The notes below the pieces were generated by a model. The model worked only from the letters and a program-made list of their open reading frames with translations. It ran no database searches and was not told where the DNA came from. Source: Seriola aureovittata (lineage: Eukaryota; Chordata; Actinopteri; Carangiformes; Carangidae). Taken from it: a DNA stretch of 64,000 bases. Of this stretch, positions 11,324-23,839 are shown in pieces. The stretch lies in assembly GCF_021018895.1 (NCBI RefSeq), contig NC_079380.1:3634236-3698235 (forward strand), read 5' to 3'. Position 1 is the stretch's first letter. Every line of letters starts with the position of its first letter. A program made the position numbers and the translations under genes.

Positions 11324-13753
11324 ACTTTCTCTGTCTGATTGCTACAAACTTTCTATAAAAAAAAAACAAAAAAACAAAAGCACATAAAATGGCCGACCTT
11401 CTTATTGTATGGCTCCAGGCTCTTGATAACACGAGAGATGCCAAAGTCGTAGTTGCCCTTGGCACAGTACAGTGTCCTGGAAGAGAAACACAACTTCACA
11501 ACAGAGTCAAAAAACTCATCAACTACCTTCAACAGGTCTACATGACTCCTTGTTATCATGACTGAATTTCCATAATAAGGTCCATTTGCTGATGAAGGCT
11601 GTGGGACATAGTTAAAAGCTCAATTTTTCATTCAGTTCAGAATATTTTACCTCAGATTTTTTTCGGGATGTTTTCTTTTGTTTTAGTTTTACAAAGATTC
11701 AAAGGTTTATTTGTCACATACTCAAACAATACTTGTTAAAGTGTTAAACTGACTTGAACACTTAAATACTTTGAAATTCATGAGGTTTAAAAACCCCCCA
11801 CGAGGAACTCAGAAAATGCAGTTCCATTCAGAACCCTGTGCTGCTAAAAGCCTCCTGTGTAATCAGGCCCTCCGTCAGTTTTTCCAGCAGGATGAGTGAA
11901 AGGCAGCAGCAGCTGGAACTTACCCGATCACCAGGTTGACGATGCAGAGGTGGAAGACCTTTTTATCGGGATCGTCGTAGGAAATCTGCTCCTCCTCTTT
12001 CTCAATCTTCCTCATCAACTCCTCAGCCTTTTGAACCAGAACGACATGAAGAAGAAACAGGAGAGAAGAGTCAAATTTATACTGCAGGGAGTGATGACGA
12101 AACCACACGAGTCAGAGGGATGATTATTAACACTGTAAAAGTTATCTCCATACAGAGACACAAAGAGAGACAACAGTTACAGACAAAAATTGAAACTAAA
12201 TGAGCACATCATCATTAACCTCTTTACAGTACCTCTTCATTCTGGCTGGTCATGATGTAGGACACACACAGGTTGGCCAGGACCACAGCACTGACGTTCA
12301 GGATCTACAGCAGAACACACACATTTATTCATCATCACTTTGTTAAACCTGATTTAAGGACTTACAAACTCTGAGCCGCTACAGCTCATCTGCGGTTTAT
12401 TTCACTGAATATCTCTAGTCAGCATCAGGACCTTTAAGAGATCTAAACCAGGATATGAGAAAAGAAAATATTTAGAATTTCTTCAGTGACAATCACTGAT
12501 ATTAGAAAATGAACTGTGGGGATTTGAGAAGACACTCGACACACTTCAGATCAATCAATCAATCAAGATACATTTTTAAAATTAATGTAAGATGTAAAAT
12601 ACTGTATTAGACTGTGCTCAAGAAAATAATGTCAATTGAGGCAATAAAGTATTCCAGGATATGAAGAAACCCTGTTAAACAAAGCTGCTCTGATAAAATG
12701 AGTAATTTCTAATTTCTTGTGCCTGAATGGTAAAACTCCAGGAACCCTCAGCCAAGCTTATGGTGACTTCATTTTCTGAAATTGGGAAAATGTCAGAAAC
12801 ACGACTGCAAACAAACAAACAAACAAAAAAAAATATCCCACACAAACACAGCAACAGCCGGAAACCATCCAAACAGATGTCATGCACAGATGTGAAGACA
12901 CTGCACAGGAAGAAAAACAGCTGTTTGGTCTCTATTTTTACCGAAGGTTTGCACTTGCAGGGACACTCCTGAATGTTACACTGCTCCACCTGGACAGAAA
13001 GTCAAACTGTCAGTGTTTCATCCTGACCTCAGACTGTGATTGGTGCTGACAGGTGAACGATATTCTGAGTCTCCCTCCACACATTTGTTTTCTCTGTGAA
13101 TGTGACCAGCCACCCCGAAGCACTCACGTTGTCGTAGTGCTTCTTGACGATTGGCTCGTAGAAGCCGATGGCCTCCTTGTACTTGTTCTGCATGAAGAGC
13201 ACGTGGGCCACGTTCAGCTTCCAAGTGTCGTCCTCGTTACAAACCTCCACCGACTTGCGGAAAATCTTCTCCACCATCTGGAAGTTCTCCCGGTTCCAGT
13301 AGATTTTGGCCTGGGCCATCAGGACCACGATGTACCTGAGGTAAGACCCCGCCAATCAGACGGGAAGGATGGAGGGGGAAATAAAAGCACTGATGGTGTT
13401 TTCATGTGTGGTGAGAACAGGTAAATGGATTTAGTGGCTTTAGTAGTTCTAATATGTAGAGAGTACTGGTGTCCAATGATTTAAATTATTTGTCAAAGGT
13501 TTCTTTTGGCTTCTAAAAACACATTTCTTGTTCTTATTTCTTCAGGACATGAATATTGTTTCATTAAAGAGTCAAGATTCAAAGGTTTTTATGTCACATT
13601 CAACAATATGTGGAATGAAATACAGGGTGACATGATACTGAGGCTGTGCAATAAAAATAATTGGAACAAAACCAAAATACTAAGAATTATAAAGAGGGTA
13701 AAAATGAAAAAAATATACATATGCATGTTTTTATATATAGGCTGTGTGTGTAT

Positions 13754-13808
<55 letters not shown>

Positions 13809-16800
13809 TCTCTTACTTCTCCTGCATCAGGTCGTAGTCCTGCAGTGCTTTCTTCTGTGCTTCATCGTCTCGAGCCAGCCTGGCTTCCTGCACCTTCAAG
13901 AAGAAGGAAATATAATTCAGCCAACTGAGCTTCTTGTCACATCACAATCTAGCTTTTGTTTTGGCAGAGTAGTTACAACACATTGAGAAACATTCCTCAG
14001 AAAAAAAACACAAGTTTCAAATATGGCTGTTTCGCAATTTCCTTCAGCAACTGTGAGTCAGGATGTTTCACTGATGTCGTCTGGACCAGATCAACTGATA
14101 GATGAAGCTCATTAGCAGGTGTGTGCCACTTACAGGATGATATATGTTTGATAAATAATACTTCAGAATTATATATATATATATGTGTGAATTAAATATG
14201 TAAAATAAACATGTGTATTACAATACAAAATGAATTAAAAAGAAACAAAAGGTTCTATAAATGTGCAGAGCTGCAGAGGAGGAAGAGTAGAGGAGGAAGG
14301 AGGTGAACAACCTGCTTGGCCAGCTTTCGAAGCTGCTCAGTCAGTTTAGCGTTCATCTCATCAAACTTCCTAAATGCCTGTGACATAAACAGAAAAATTA
14401 CACAAACAAAAGAGTGAAAATCCACTGATAAAAACACAGCTAAGCAGTCACACAACAAAACTTGATTTTTTATTTGATATAATAAAAACATCCGAACTGA
14501 AATCTTGAGTTAACACTGAGCAGGATTTTTGTGTAAAAACACTGAGCGACACTTTTCACATTACACTTATGCCAGTTGATCCCCTGTTGAAAATACTGAT
14601 TGAGGCATCTTTAGAGTTAAAGCTTTTAAAGTTTTTCACTTTGTCATCTGTGCTGTACCTCTTCTGGTGCTGTCTGGCATGTCAACAAGGCGTCAAGAAA
14701 CTCGTACATGTACTGGAAAAAGACAAAACACGTCAGCTTTCATATGGACTCAGTGATTGGAAACTTTTCAGGATTTCAAAATAATGAGACTGAAAGTAAT
14801 AAAGAAAAAATGTGCTATTCAGTTCATGCAGTGTGAATGAGGAGCCAGTGTGATTGTTGATGAAACACCCTCATGTGAACGCAGACTGTAACTCACTGGG
14901 GAGAGGAACTTGTAGGTAAGATGGGCGTTTTCTGCCAGGACGTCAGCTGCCAGGTCAAAGTACTGAGGGAGAAAGAGAGAGGTTGGATCCAGCAGAGACA
15001 CTAATACCGTTTTAATGAAAGACCCACATCTCTCTGTTTTTAGCTCTTTCCACTAAGAATCACACCACGAGTCCAAATCCTTCTAAAAACATTGTTACTC
15101 CCTGTGTAGACCCCCACTGGTGTACAGTATGGTGGAAAATACTGACACTGAAGAAGAAGAAACAAAAAGAAATATGGTAACAGGTAGTTTACTGTCTTCA
15201 AGCAGTAAAAACTTGAACGGAGGTATCTTTTGCTGTAGAACTCTATATTGATGCCTTGTGATTCTGCAGCTAGTAAACAAGGAAGTCAGCAGAAAGCTTG
15301 GCTCTCGATCAAGCTGTGTTTCACCCTTTAACTACTTCTTCCGAACTGTTGATCAAACGGCAGTTGTGCCTCACTGTAAAATGGTTGTCTTGTGTTCAGT
15401 GAGCCGTGTAGAAGCTCCAACTCAAAAAGGATAAACGTAGATCACCATTCTGGAGACACAAAGTGCACAAACCATACTAAACAAAACCCAGTTTTTGACA
15501 CTGGTGAAATACTGACTGTTAAAGTAGTTGCTGGCAGAGTGAAAATGACTTTCCACAGAGCACCACAGTAAGGTAAAAAAGGTTGTTTACCTTGACGAGG
15601 TGCAGGGGGTGTGCACCAACAAAGTTTTGCTCACTTGGTGACAAATGCATTGCATTTTCTACATACATACAGTGTGTATCAGCAATGACTTAAAACAGTT
15701 ACAACTCAGTTAGTGGGATTGTCATCTGTCGTGAGGATGGGTGTGATTAAATGGACTAATTTGGGCCCACGAAAAAGTAGCAGGACGACAAAGGAAGCCT
15801 GACCTGCATGTGTAGAGTCTGCAATAAAGACTTACAGACTCACTGCCCATCGCTGATCGAGTCTGCCACCTTCCAGTGCCCAATGCCACAGTGCAGCCTC
15901 ATATATACCTCGTGTTTGCAGTAGAGCAGCAGCAGGTTTCCGAAGGTGACGGGAGGGAAGGAAGGCTGCTGCAGCAGGAAGGCCAACTTCTCAAAACCCT
16001 CCGATGGCTTTGTGTCCATGTTCACCAGAGCCTGGTTGTGGAGTGTCACCGGGTCCAGCTCCTAACCCAAAACACACACAAACACACATAAGAGCATGTA
16101 CTCTGCATTTTATATATAAACTCTATGATGAGAAAAAGAGATCATTTTAATAAGATTATGAAAAAAGGTGAGATCTTTTTTTTTTTAGATGACTCTTTGA
16201 GAACCAGAAACATGCACCAGTAGTGGTCAAAGCATGAAAACTGTATCAACACACAATAAAAATCATTCTTTCATTTCATTTAATGGTATTTGTTATTTGT
16301 GAGTTTCCATCTTGACACTGACATGCAACATTTGATGCCACTAGGGGGCACTAGTTGTGCACTTCTCTCAAACTTAAAAGTTAAAAACAACAGTCATGAC
16401 TCTGTGGCAGTGACAGACTGGACCAAGGACAGTGTCCCATCTGTACATTCATTTTAATGAGGCAGTTTCAAGACAATAAACCTATCATCATTACCTCCAT
16501 GTAAACTTTCACACCTATGTCTCTATTCTAATTCTCTATTAATCTCTCTTAACTCCAGGCTGTTAGCGGGGCAGGTCCAGGCAGCTTTCATTCAGATTAC
16601 ACAGTATTGTAGGGTGTGTGTGGTAGAGAAACCACACACACCCACACACAGACCATAATGGGAGTCAATGGGGATGGTGGTTACCTCCTCTGATCTGGGG
16701 GGCATGTCTGTCAAAGCCTCCTGAGCACCTTTCACTGCAGGAATCCACATGAAAACCAAACAGAGAAGAAAACAGTTGGTTTGAGTCAGTATCAGAGTCA

Positions 16801-19800
16801 GTATCAGAGTTTGGATGAACTTAACAAACCAGTACAAATCAACATGAAAAGAGCTTTGGCAATGGTTATGAAGCAAGTCAATAAGCAACACTTAAAGACG
16901 CCCTGTGGAGTTTTCTTGTAAACAAACACAAGTTGTTTACATTCAGTGTTTCTCACCAAAACACAGTGTGTGTATCCTTGAGTTGTGACGATGAATTTCC
17001 TTCCTCATGAGACATTTATTAATTTACTGGTTATTTATTTACTGCATTGTTTACACAGTGTATACACTAATGGTCAAAAACTCCACAGGACACTGTTCAG
17101 TTGATGAAGATTGATTACAGAGTTGGACGCAATTATTTTTCAATATGCAAATGGACTTCAGAGATTTAACGTTAATTAATGAAATAACACAACTGATACA
17201 AAGTCAAGCTGAAAATGGATATCTAAAATCTAAAATGGTGTCATTTGTAAACAGGTTTACATGTTCAGATTTAAGGACAATAATTCACTAATTCATTTTA
17301 AAACAAACTTGCACGGTGAACTTTTATGTGGGATTTTGATGTAGCAGTTATCTATTAGCTTTTTTATTTTCCAGCTTTACCACTTTTGTGGTAATCTGGG
17401 GACATTATGTGGTAAAACTTTGACACTCTGCCACTGGGTTAAAAAGATAATTGAATGTTTAACGCCTGAAACTTTCAGCATGACTTTGCTTTTAATAGAC
17501 AGTGACAGAGACACAGAGAGTAATTGAACAGGGGATGTTGCAGTTAAGTCCTGACTCCCTTAACTACCAAGACGACCCCCACTTCAAATCCTTTATTTTA
17601 TAAGTATGAATATGAAAATATGAGTTAATCTCTACAGCCTGGGTTCAGATCTGGCCTGGAGCACCTTGTCTTGTGTCAGTGAGTACATACTGCCGGTGAT
17701 GTAGTTCCCTGTCCTTTTGACAGAGCAGATGTTTGATGTGGGCTTCAGATATCCTCCTTCCTGCTCTTCATCCTCTGATCACTGTTCTTGAAGCTTTGTT
17801 CTGATAATGTGTCAGAGGGTGGAGGAAAGGAGGGAGGAGAACTCTGCTTTTGAAGATAAAAGGAGGCTTTACAAGTTCCTTTCCAGGTGATTTTCATCTC
17901 TTTCTAAATGTCTCTGTCTCTCTCTGGATACATTCACAAGCTTTTCAGAACCGTGAAAGTGACCTGATTTTGGGTTGAATTATACAACCTGTAGTTGAGT
18001 AAGAATAACCCAGATTAACACAACGTACACTAATGACCAACGTTGCTGTGATGCTTGGCTGGGATACACAAACTTTAAGAATGAGTTAAGAGCTACCACA
18101 TACTTAAATCACTATTGTGATATATTTGCAGAGAAAGATTGAGAGGGTGGTTTAACAACTGTTTCAGAGAATTTCAAAAAGTGTTACTTTAATAATTGGT
18201 TATTTTCTTACTCCTGTGTTACTCTGTGAAAGTCAAGGTCTCTGCCTGTTAGGCTCTTTCTCATCTCTCCCTTCATCCTTCTTTTTTGTACATCCCGTGC
18301 CAAGTTTCAGAGGCATTGCCTGAGGTTCTTACGGTTCTTCAGCTGGTACTCTATGGCGGCTTTGAGGTTGAAGGCTTCGATCAGAGCTGTCTGATGCAAC
18401 ACCAGGGTGTTGCCCACACTGTGGACGTCGATGCCTTCAGTCGTCATGCCGATGCTCAGCTCTAGCACACAGCAACAACACACAACAAGAGATCGTTATT
18501 AGATAGACAATTGACTGATGACTGATGTCAGTCTTAGTCTACACATTGTGTTTTTACCTGGATGTTCCCTGATGCCTCGTTCGATGATTTCGCCGATGTA
18601 TTTGAGGGCCTGAGCGTAGTTCTTCAGGCTGTAGTAAGACAGGGCGATGTTGTAGGACAATGCTGAGAGGAGGGGCAGAAAGACAAACAGGCCAACATTA
18701 ACTTTAAATGGTGCCTGTGCGGACGTCCCAATCAACAATCTTTAACTCATTCCTGATCTGATAGCCTTCTAAATTTCTCCTTAAATATGTGATAAAATAA
18801 CAATTTAAAATTCAAATCATATTATTACTATTTAGTATTTTGTCATGTTCAACAACAACTCAATCTGTATTGTCTGTATCTGAGGAGAACTGGTGCTGGT
18901 TTAAAGGCAAAGGGGGGTCACAGCAAAAACAGATGGGATTTATGTTTTTTACTCTTTACTGCACTTCAGTGTTCAGCGATAAATAAAAACTACTTGGCTT
19001 TATTTGTTAAAATTTGCACAGCAATGTTCGTATATAAATATAGAACATAAATACGAGTATTACAATATAACTGTAAAAATTGTTCATTTGTTTTCAGCTG
19101 CTGTGGTCAGAGTTACACATCCGGGTCCTGTACTCTCTGTGTGTGACAGATGGTGGATTCATGGGAAGTTTTAGAGCAGACAGAGCTGCTCTCATTTGAA
19201 TGAACAGAGTCAGTGATGCCAACAGACCTGCTGTACTGATGCAGGTTAGTCAGGTGATGGTCGTTAGTAAGCTGAGTTCAGCCGATCATTTCTGAACTTT
19301 AAGATAACTACAACTCATTCAGACCTTACTGACTATAACATGTTGCTGATTATCAGCCTAACTTCAAACTGGTGTGACTGCTTGTGCTCTTCTATTTGTG
19401 TGGTGAGTTTCTCCTCACACTCCTGAATATGACTGACTAGGCTGTTGGCCTAAATTTTTCCCAGCGTGCAAAATCAATCAATGAATCAAATAATGAATCA
19501 TTGTCACCTCGGCAGAATCAGATCCTACAGCGTGTCATCTTGTGATCGGTTTAGTTCCTAGATGATGGTGTATGTGTTCTTTGTTGAGTGTTGTGTGAGC
19601 AGGCCTACCATTTACTCTCCTTCCAACCAACTCATACACAATGAAGCCAGCAGCAAGGTTACTCTTACTTCCAGCTATATGTGTTACTGTTGTATGTAAT
19701 GATAACATAAAAGCAGTTACTGACTGTGTATTCATGTATGTGTCTTTGGAAAACTACCTGGCACGTATCCCAGCACTTGCATGGCAGTCATGAACTTCTT

Positions 19801-19892
19801 GCAGGCCTCCTCATACTTTCCATCTTGGTAAAGGAGACAGCCCATGTTGTAGATGTAGTCTGGGTCATCCTGGGGCAGCTGCTCCAACAGAG

Positions 19893-19951
<59 letters not shown>

Positions 19952-19958
19952 AGACACA

Positions 19959-20013
<55 letters not shown>

Positions 20014-20165
20014 AGATAATAATGATTCAAACTGCCTCCATATTGAAGAGAAATGGTAATTTATGTGTATAAACAGATGATGTGTGAGAGCTTGTCACCT
20101 TGGCAGCAGAGTAATCTTCCTCACAATATTTGATACAGGCTTGCAGCTTGACCATCTGTACCAGA

Positions 20166-20254
<89 letters not shown>

Positions 20255-20787
20255 GATAAACCAAAGTAAATCAGGGACATGATGTGTCGAGCCAAGTGCT
20301 GGTTTGACTTGGGGCAAAAAATTAAGCACTAACATCAACTTCCAACTCCAATCCAAACTGTCATCCATAATTCATCCAATGACCTGGAATCTGTTTTTCC
20401 ACACGAAACCAACACGTTTTCCATGGAATTACAAAAAAATTCTACTTGATTTTATCATATTGACAAATTAACTGAAATTCCATCCAAAGTTATTTTGACT
20501 CTCTGGTACTAAAATGTGTTCCAAGTTGCTAAACTTTCCTTGTTTCAGTTGTTTTGCATTTCTGGTCCATATCCATTAGTTAAAGCACTTTGGTTGAATT
20601 AATGCTCCCAGTGATGAAAAGAACATAACAGATGGAGGGAACAAAGTCAAAGATTTCAGTGTAAATAAGGTGGAGTTGTTCTTAAATTGCAAATTTGAAG
20701 CAGTGATTGAACACCTGGACAAAACATTTTAGGTCCCTATGATACAATACAGTAGACTCACTGTGGAGCTGCTGAAAAGTTGGGATG

Positions 20788-20853
<66 letters not shown>

Positions 20854-22552
20854 TGTGTGTGTGTGTGTGTGTACCTTGGTGTGACTGCTGGGGTTGTCCA
20901 AAACAAAGGAAGCCTTGTTGGCCTCAGGATAAGCACCAGCTTTGTAAAGGGACTGGGCATAATACACCTTGTACTCCTCCACCTCTGGGTGCAGCTGTGT
21001 GAGCTGCTCATAGCACTCTGCAGCGTTGGTGAAGTCCTGGATGTGATAGTAGCAGTAGCCCAGCAGAGACAGTGCTGCCCTGGACTGGGACATAAAGTAA
21101 GAGTGAGTTACAGTTCTGTCACAGGAGGCTGTGTGGCTAAACAAAACACCAACCTCACCCTTTCACAAAGTATCTAACACACAAGAACAATGAAATATAA
21201 ACAACGATGTCTGCTGTTATCACATGAAAAAACATTATACTTGTCTGAACTAAATATAAATTATAAATCAATGTATAAATATAAAATCAGTATAAAGAAA
21301 TGGTTGTTTGTGTTCATTTCCACGAGGCCTATGACTAATGATTATTTTTCTTCTCTTTTCTTAGTTTGGTCTGTTAAAAGTCAGAAATTGCGCAGTAGTG
21401 ACTAAGGTGCAATGTGATGTCCTAATACTTCTTCTTTAGTCAGACTAATATAATCAGAAAAATATTCAGATTACAATCAGGGCTGCAACTAATTATTATA
21501 AATTGATTATTGATTAATATGCAAGTAATTTAATCAATTAATTGATTACTCATTTTAAATAAATGAACCTACTAATCGTTTCAGTTCTTAATTCAGTTCT
21601 TAAAACAGACAAAGGGAGTTAAGTCTCATAATTTTGAAAGCTGGTGAATGTTTGGCATTTTTCTTTTAAGAAGGGATTGAAACAAATAATTTATCAGTAC
21701 AAAATCTTAATTTTTTGTCAATCCACTGATCGGTTAATTAGCTAATTGTTGCAGCTGTAGTTGATATTAAAATACGGTTACAACTTCAGACAATTCAATG
21801 ACATTCTTGGCCCAAATCTGACCTGCAGACATCGTTAAATTTTTTAATGAAATCAAACATATCCCACACTTACCTTCGTGTGTTTTTGAAGCTGACTGTT
21901 TAGGATGTGAATTGCCTCTACATACTGGCTGTCTTTAATCTAAAAGACAGATGAGACTGAACTGAGATAGTTTTGTACAGAATTCAACTCGATCACAAAC
22001 TATAAGCACTAACATGAAAAACGCTCCTGTCAGCAGCTATTGTTAACATGCAGTTTAGATGAAGCTATATGCTAAGCTGGGTCTATCCTTACTGATAAAT
22101 TGAACTCGCCGTCTGATTCTCCGGGCATCAGTTAAACTAACCGTGTTGACTGACCGGACAGCAGTGTAATGTTACCCTGAATTATAGGAATCATAGCGGT
22201 AAAAAAAACAAACAAACAAACAAAAAACACTAGACAGACACAGATCTAGAAACGGACTAACATATCACAACAGTTTAAATTTGATGGAATTAGTTGGTGC
22301 TAGTTGTGCTATATGTATGCTGAATTTACCAAAAGTCCTTCGCATTTCCGGGAAAGTGTTACCTGTCTTGTTTGTATGTTTCAATACGCATGAACGCTAA
22401 AATGAACGATTTTTGAATGGAGTTTCGGTCACCGTTAACTGTTTTATCGATGATAGCTCAACACTGAGCTAGGCAGCTAACCTCAATTGGAACAGTACTC
22501 TCACCAGTTTGTAGATGGTTGCCGTGTACTCCCCGTCTTTTATAGCTGTCAT
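8832..22552 (-). CDS. ttc30a: Intraflagellar transport protein IFT70 (TTC30A, fleer), 19 coding exons, complete
   Basis: Coding exons in transcript order: 22552-22505, 21939-21874, 21084-20875, 20155-20099, 19893-19758, 18662-18558, 18461-18333, 16734-16685, 16061-15909, 14962-14897, 14712-14659, 14377-14312, 13893-13817, 13335-13128, 12304-12233, 12027-11924, 11476-11398, 10590-10461, 8968-8832. Phases join throughout to 1,947 nt, or 648 residues plus stop, close to known TTC30 length (about 650-665). The start is MTAIKDGEYTATIYKL and the end is LFYEVIGWNK. Diagnostic blocks: ALSLLGYCYYHIQDF, AAECYEQLTQLHPE, EALTDMPPRSEE, GNLLLLYCKHE, DLAADVLAENAHLTYKFL, WKLNVAHVLFMQNKYKEAIG and HLCIVNLVIGTLYCAKGNY. 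The protein is a TPR solenoid of the IFT-B complex; fish fleer is required for cilia and tubulin polyglutamylation. Human TTC30A and TTC30B are single-exon, so this split structure is notable. The donor after exon 11476-11398 (GTCGGC) is weak. Several exons abut microsatellites. Confidence 0.97.
10593..10637. repeat. (CA)n at a ttc30a splice acceptor
   Basis: Imperfect CA repeat. On the coding (minus) strand it is a TG-rich tract ending in TGTAG at the acceptor of exon 10590-10461, so the microsatellite itself forms the 3' splice-site tract. Confidence 0.9.
11291..11322. repeat. (GT)16 in a ttc30a intron
   Basis: A pure GT dinucleotide run of 32 bp, about 75 bp beyond the donor of exon 11476-11398 in transcript direction. 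Confidence 0.97.
13742..13807. repeat. (TG)n beside a ttc30a splice donor
   Basis: TG repeat with the longest pure run at 13760-13807. On the coding strand it is a CA repeat starting about 10 nt past the donor of exon 13893-13817. Confidence 0.95.
19897..20014. repeat. (CA)n of about 118 bp at a ttc30a splice acceptor
   Basis: CA repeat with a short interruption of CAGACA units. On the coding strand it is a TG tract that runs straight into GCAG at the acceptor of exon 19893-19758, with no ordinary polypyrimidine tract between. Confidence 0.97.
20163..20254. repeat. (GA)n at a ttc30a splice acceptor
   Basis: GA repeat. On the coding strand it is a CT repeat, immediately before GGTACAG at the acceptor of exon 20155-20099, and it acts as an unusually long polypyrimidine tract. 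Confidence 0.97.
20788..20872. repeat. (TG)n starting inside a ttc30a splice donor
   Basis: About 85 bp of TG repeat with one GGTG slip. On the coding strand the donor of exon 21084-20875 reads GTACACACAC, so the CA repeat begins within the donor consensus itself. Confidence 0.97.
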
Positions 22553-22673
22553 GGCTTCTAACGAGTAGTTTTAACAGCTACAAATTACTGTAATCTTCGT
22601 ATATTCCCAAACTCACTTAAACATAGCATCTGGCTAACTTCTGTTTAGCAGATGGAGAGAGCGCATAGGAGCT

Positions 22674-22686
22674 GTAACTTAGCAAC
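22674..22686 (-). promoter_or_regulatory. X-box-like RFX site upstream of ttc30a
   Basis: The plus strand reads GTAACTTAGCAAC (GTTGCTAAGTTAC in gene orientation). Against the X-box pattern GTNRCC-(0 to 3 nt)-RGYAAC, the AGCAAC half matches fully and GTAACT has one mismatch, with a 1-nt spacer. It lies about 120 bp before the ATG. RFX factors acting through X-boxes control IFT genes broadly, so gene identity and position both support the call. Binding is inferred. Confidence 0.65.
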
Positions 22687-22696
22687 GGAGCACACA

Positions 22697-22705
22697 CGGA
22701 AGTGG
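22697..22705 (+). promoter_or_regulatory. ETS-type site in the ttc30a promoter
   Basis: ACGGAAGTG matches the ETS core GGAAGTG and lies about 150 bp before the start codon, a common arrangement in housekeeping and ciliary promoters. Confidence 0.4.
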
Positions 22706-22730
22706 AAAATGTGATAGACGTTTGTAACAG

Positions 22731-22735
22731 CCAAT
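22731..22735 (+). promoter_or_regulatory. CCAAT box in the ttc30a promoter
   Basis: CCAAT within AGCCAATCAG, the NF-Y context, lies about 180 bp before the ATG. NF-Y sites work in either orientation and often accompany RFX sites. Confidence 0.45.
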
Positions 22736-22802
22736 CAGACAGGAGATTTTTTTTACCCTACAAACTTTATTTAAAAGTTGAACATGAATAGACACACTGT
22801 AA

Positions 22803-22804
22803 TT

Positions 22805-22892
<88 letters not shown>

Positions 22893-22893
22893 T
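22803..22893. repeat. (TTTC)n upstream of the ttc30a promoter
   Basis: About 90 bp of uninterrupted TTTC tetramers about 250 bp upstream of the ttc30a start codon. On the gene strand it is (GAAA)n, a polypurine tract. Confidence 0.98.
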
Positions 22894-23149
22894 TGTTCTT
22901 TCTTAAATAAAACGTACCTCCTTTTATTACATGCAGCAGGTCTGTGTTTTGGGATCTTAGCAGTTAGTTCATCATGTCCAGGGAGTCAGCCTGAAAGCAT
23001 GGGTGGCAATTTAATTTCACTACTGGGGGAGACAAGAAACAAAAAACAATCTCAAAACGCAGATCCTGGAAATTTTTTTACTACTTCTAGACCAAACAAT
23101 AACTAAATCAACAATAGACTAGTCCTGTGCATTGATATTATTGCCTATA

Positions 23150-23830
23150 GGAAGTGGTGGAAGGTAAATATACATTTACTCAAGTGTATTTTGATACAGA
23201 TTTAAAAAGCTTGTACTTAAATACAGAGGCTACATTTTGGGCAACTTCATTTTTCAGAGGACAACATTGAACTTTTACTCCATTACATTTTTTTTATTTT
23301 AGAAAATATTATTTTTATATGCAGGTCACCATGTTTTCCTTTATAGCTCTAATTTAAGAAAAAGTTCATTCAGAAATCGAAGATATAATTGAACATTTTT
23401 ATTGTCCAAATTATGGCAGGAAGTGTGGGAGGAAATTGGAGCACCCCGAGGAAACCCACGCTGACATAGGGTCTCACCACCAGTGAGTATAAACTGTATA
23501 AACTGATAGCAGCAGTGAGGTGACAGTACTAACCAGTGCTGAAGTGGGAAAAAAAGGGTTAGGTTAGGTTATCTTTCAGTGCTGTCCTCATCTGTGAACT
23601 GGCAGCCTAAAGATGCTCATGCTTCATTTAATAGTTTTATCATATATTATGACCAAATAACATGTTTTGCCTTTCCCCTTTACCTTATTAAAATGTAACA
23701 CAGTTATACATTTATTCAGAGACATTATAACTGACTTACATTGTACTTTTATCTGAGAATATTTTCACACAGTAATTTTACTTCTGCTTTAGTAAAATTT
23801 CTTTTCAGTAACAGTAGTTAGTGACTGTTC
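23150..23830. repeat. Dispersed repeat region (composite, teleost type)
   Basis: Blocks such as ATTTACTCAAGTGTATTTTGA, ACTTTTACTCCATTACATTT and TACTTTTATCTGAGAATATTTT resemble a dispersed fish element known to me by its CTTTACTTGAGTATTTT and TACTCCACTACATTT motifs. A second repeat type is inserted at about 23390-23550, splitting the first. Confidence 0.5.
23390..23550. repeat. Dispersed repeat, copy 2 of the 420-690 family
   Basis: It shares with 420-690, in the same order, the ATTGTCCAAATTA block, GAGGAAACCCACGC, CACCACCAGTGAG, TATAAACTGATA and GCAGTGAGGTGACAGTACTA. It is shorter and lacks the middle. Confidence 0.7.
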
Positions 23831-23839
23831 ACATTCTGA

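Noticed and set aside
19732..20368. Cys/Val- and Leu/Ser-rich ORFs around the ttc30a exons
   Set aside because: Translations of CA and GA repeats fused to true exons 19893-19758 and 20155-20099.
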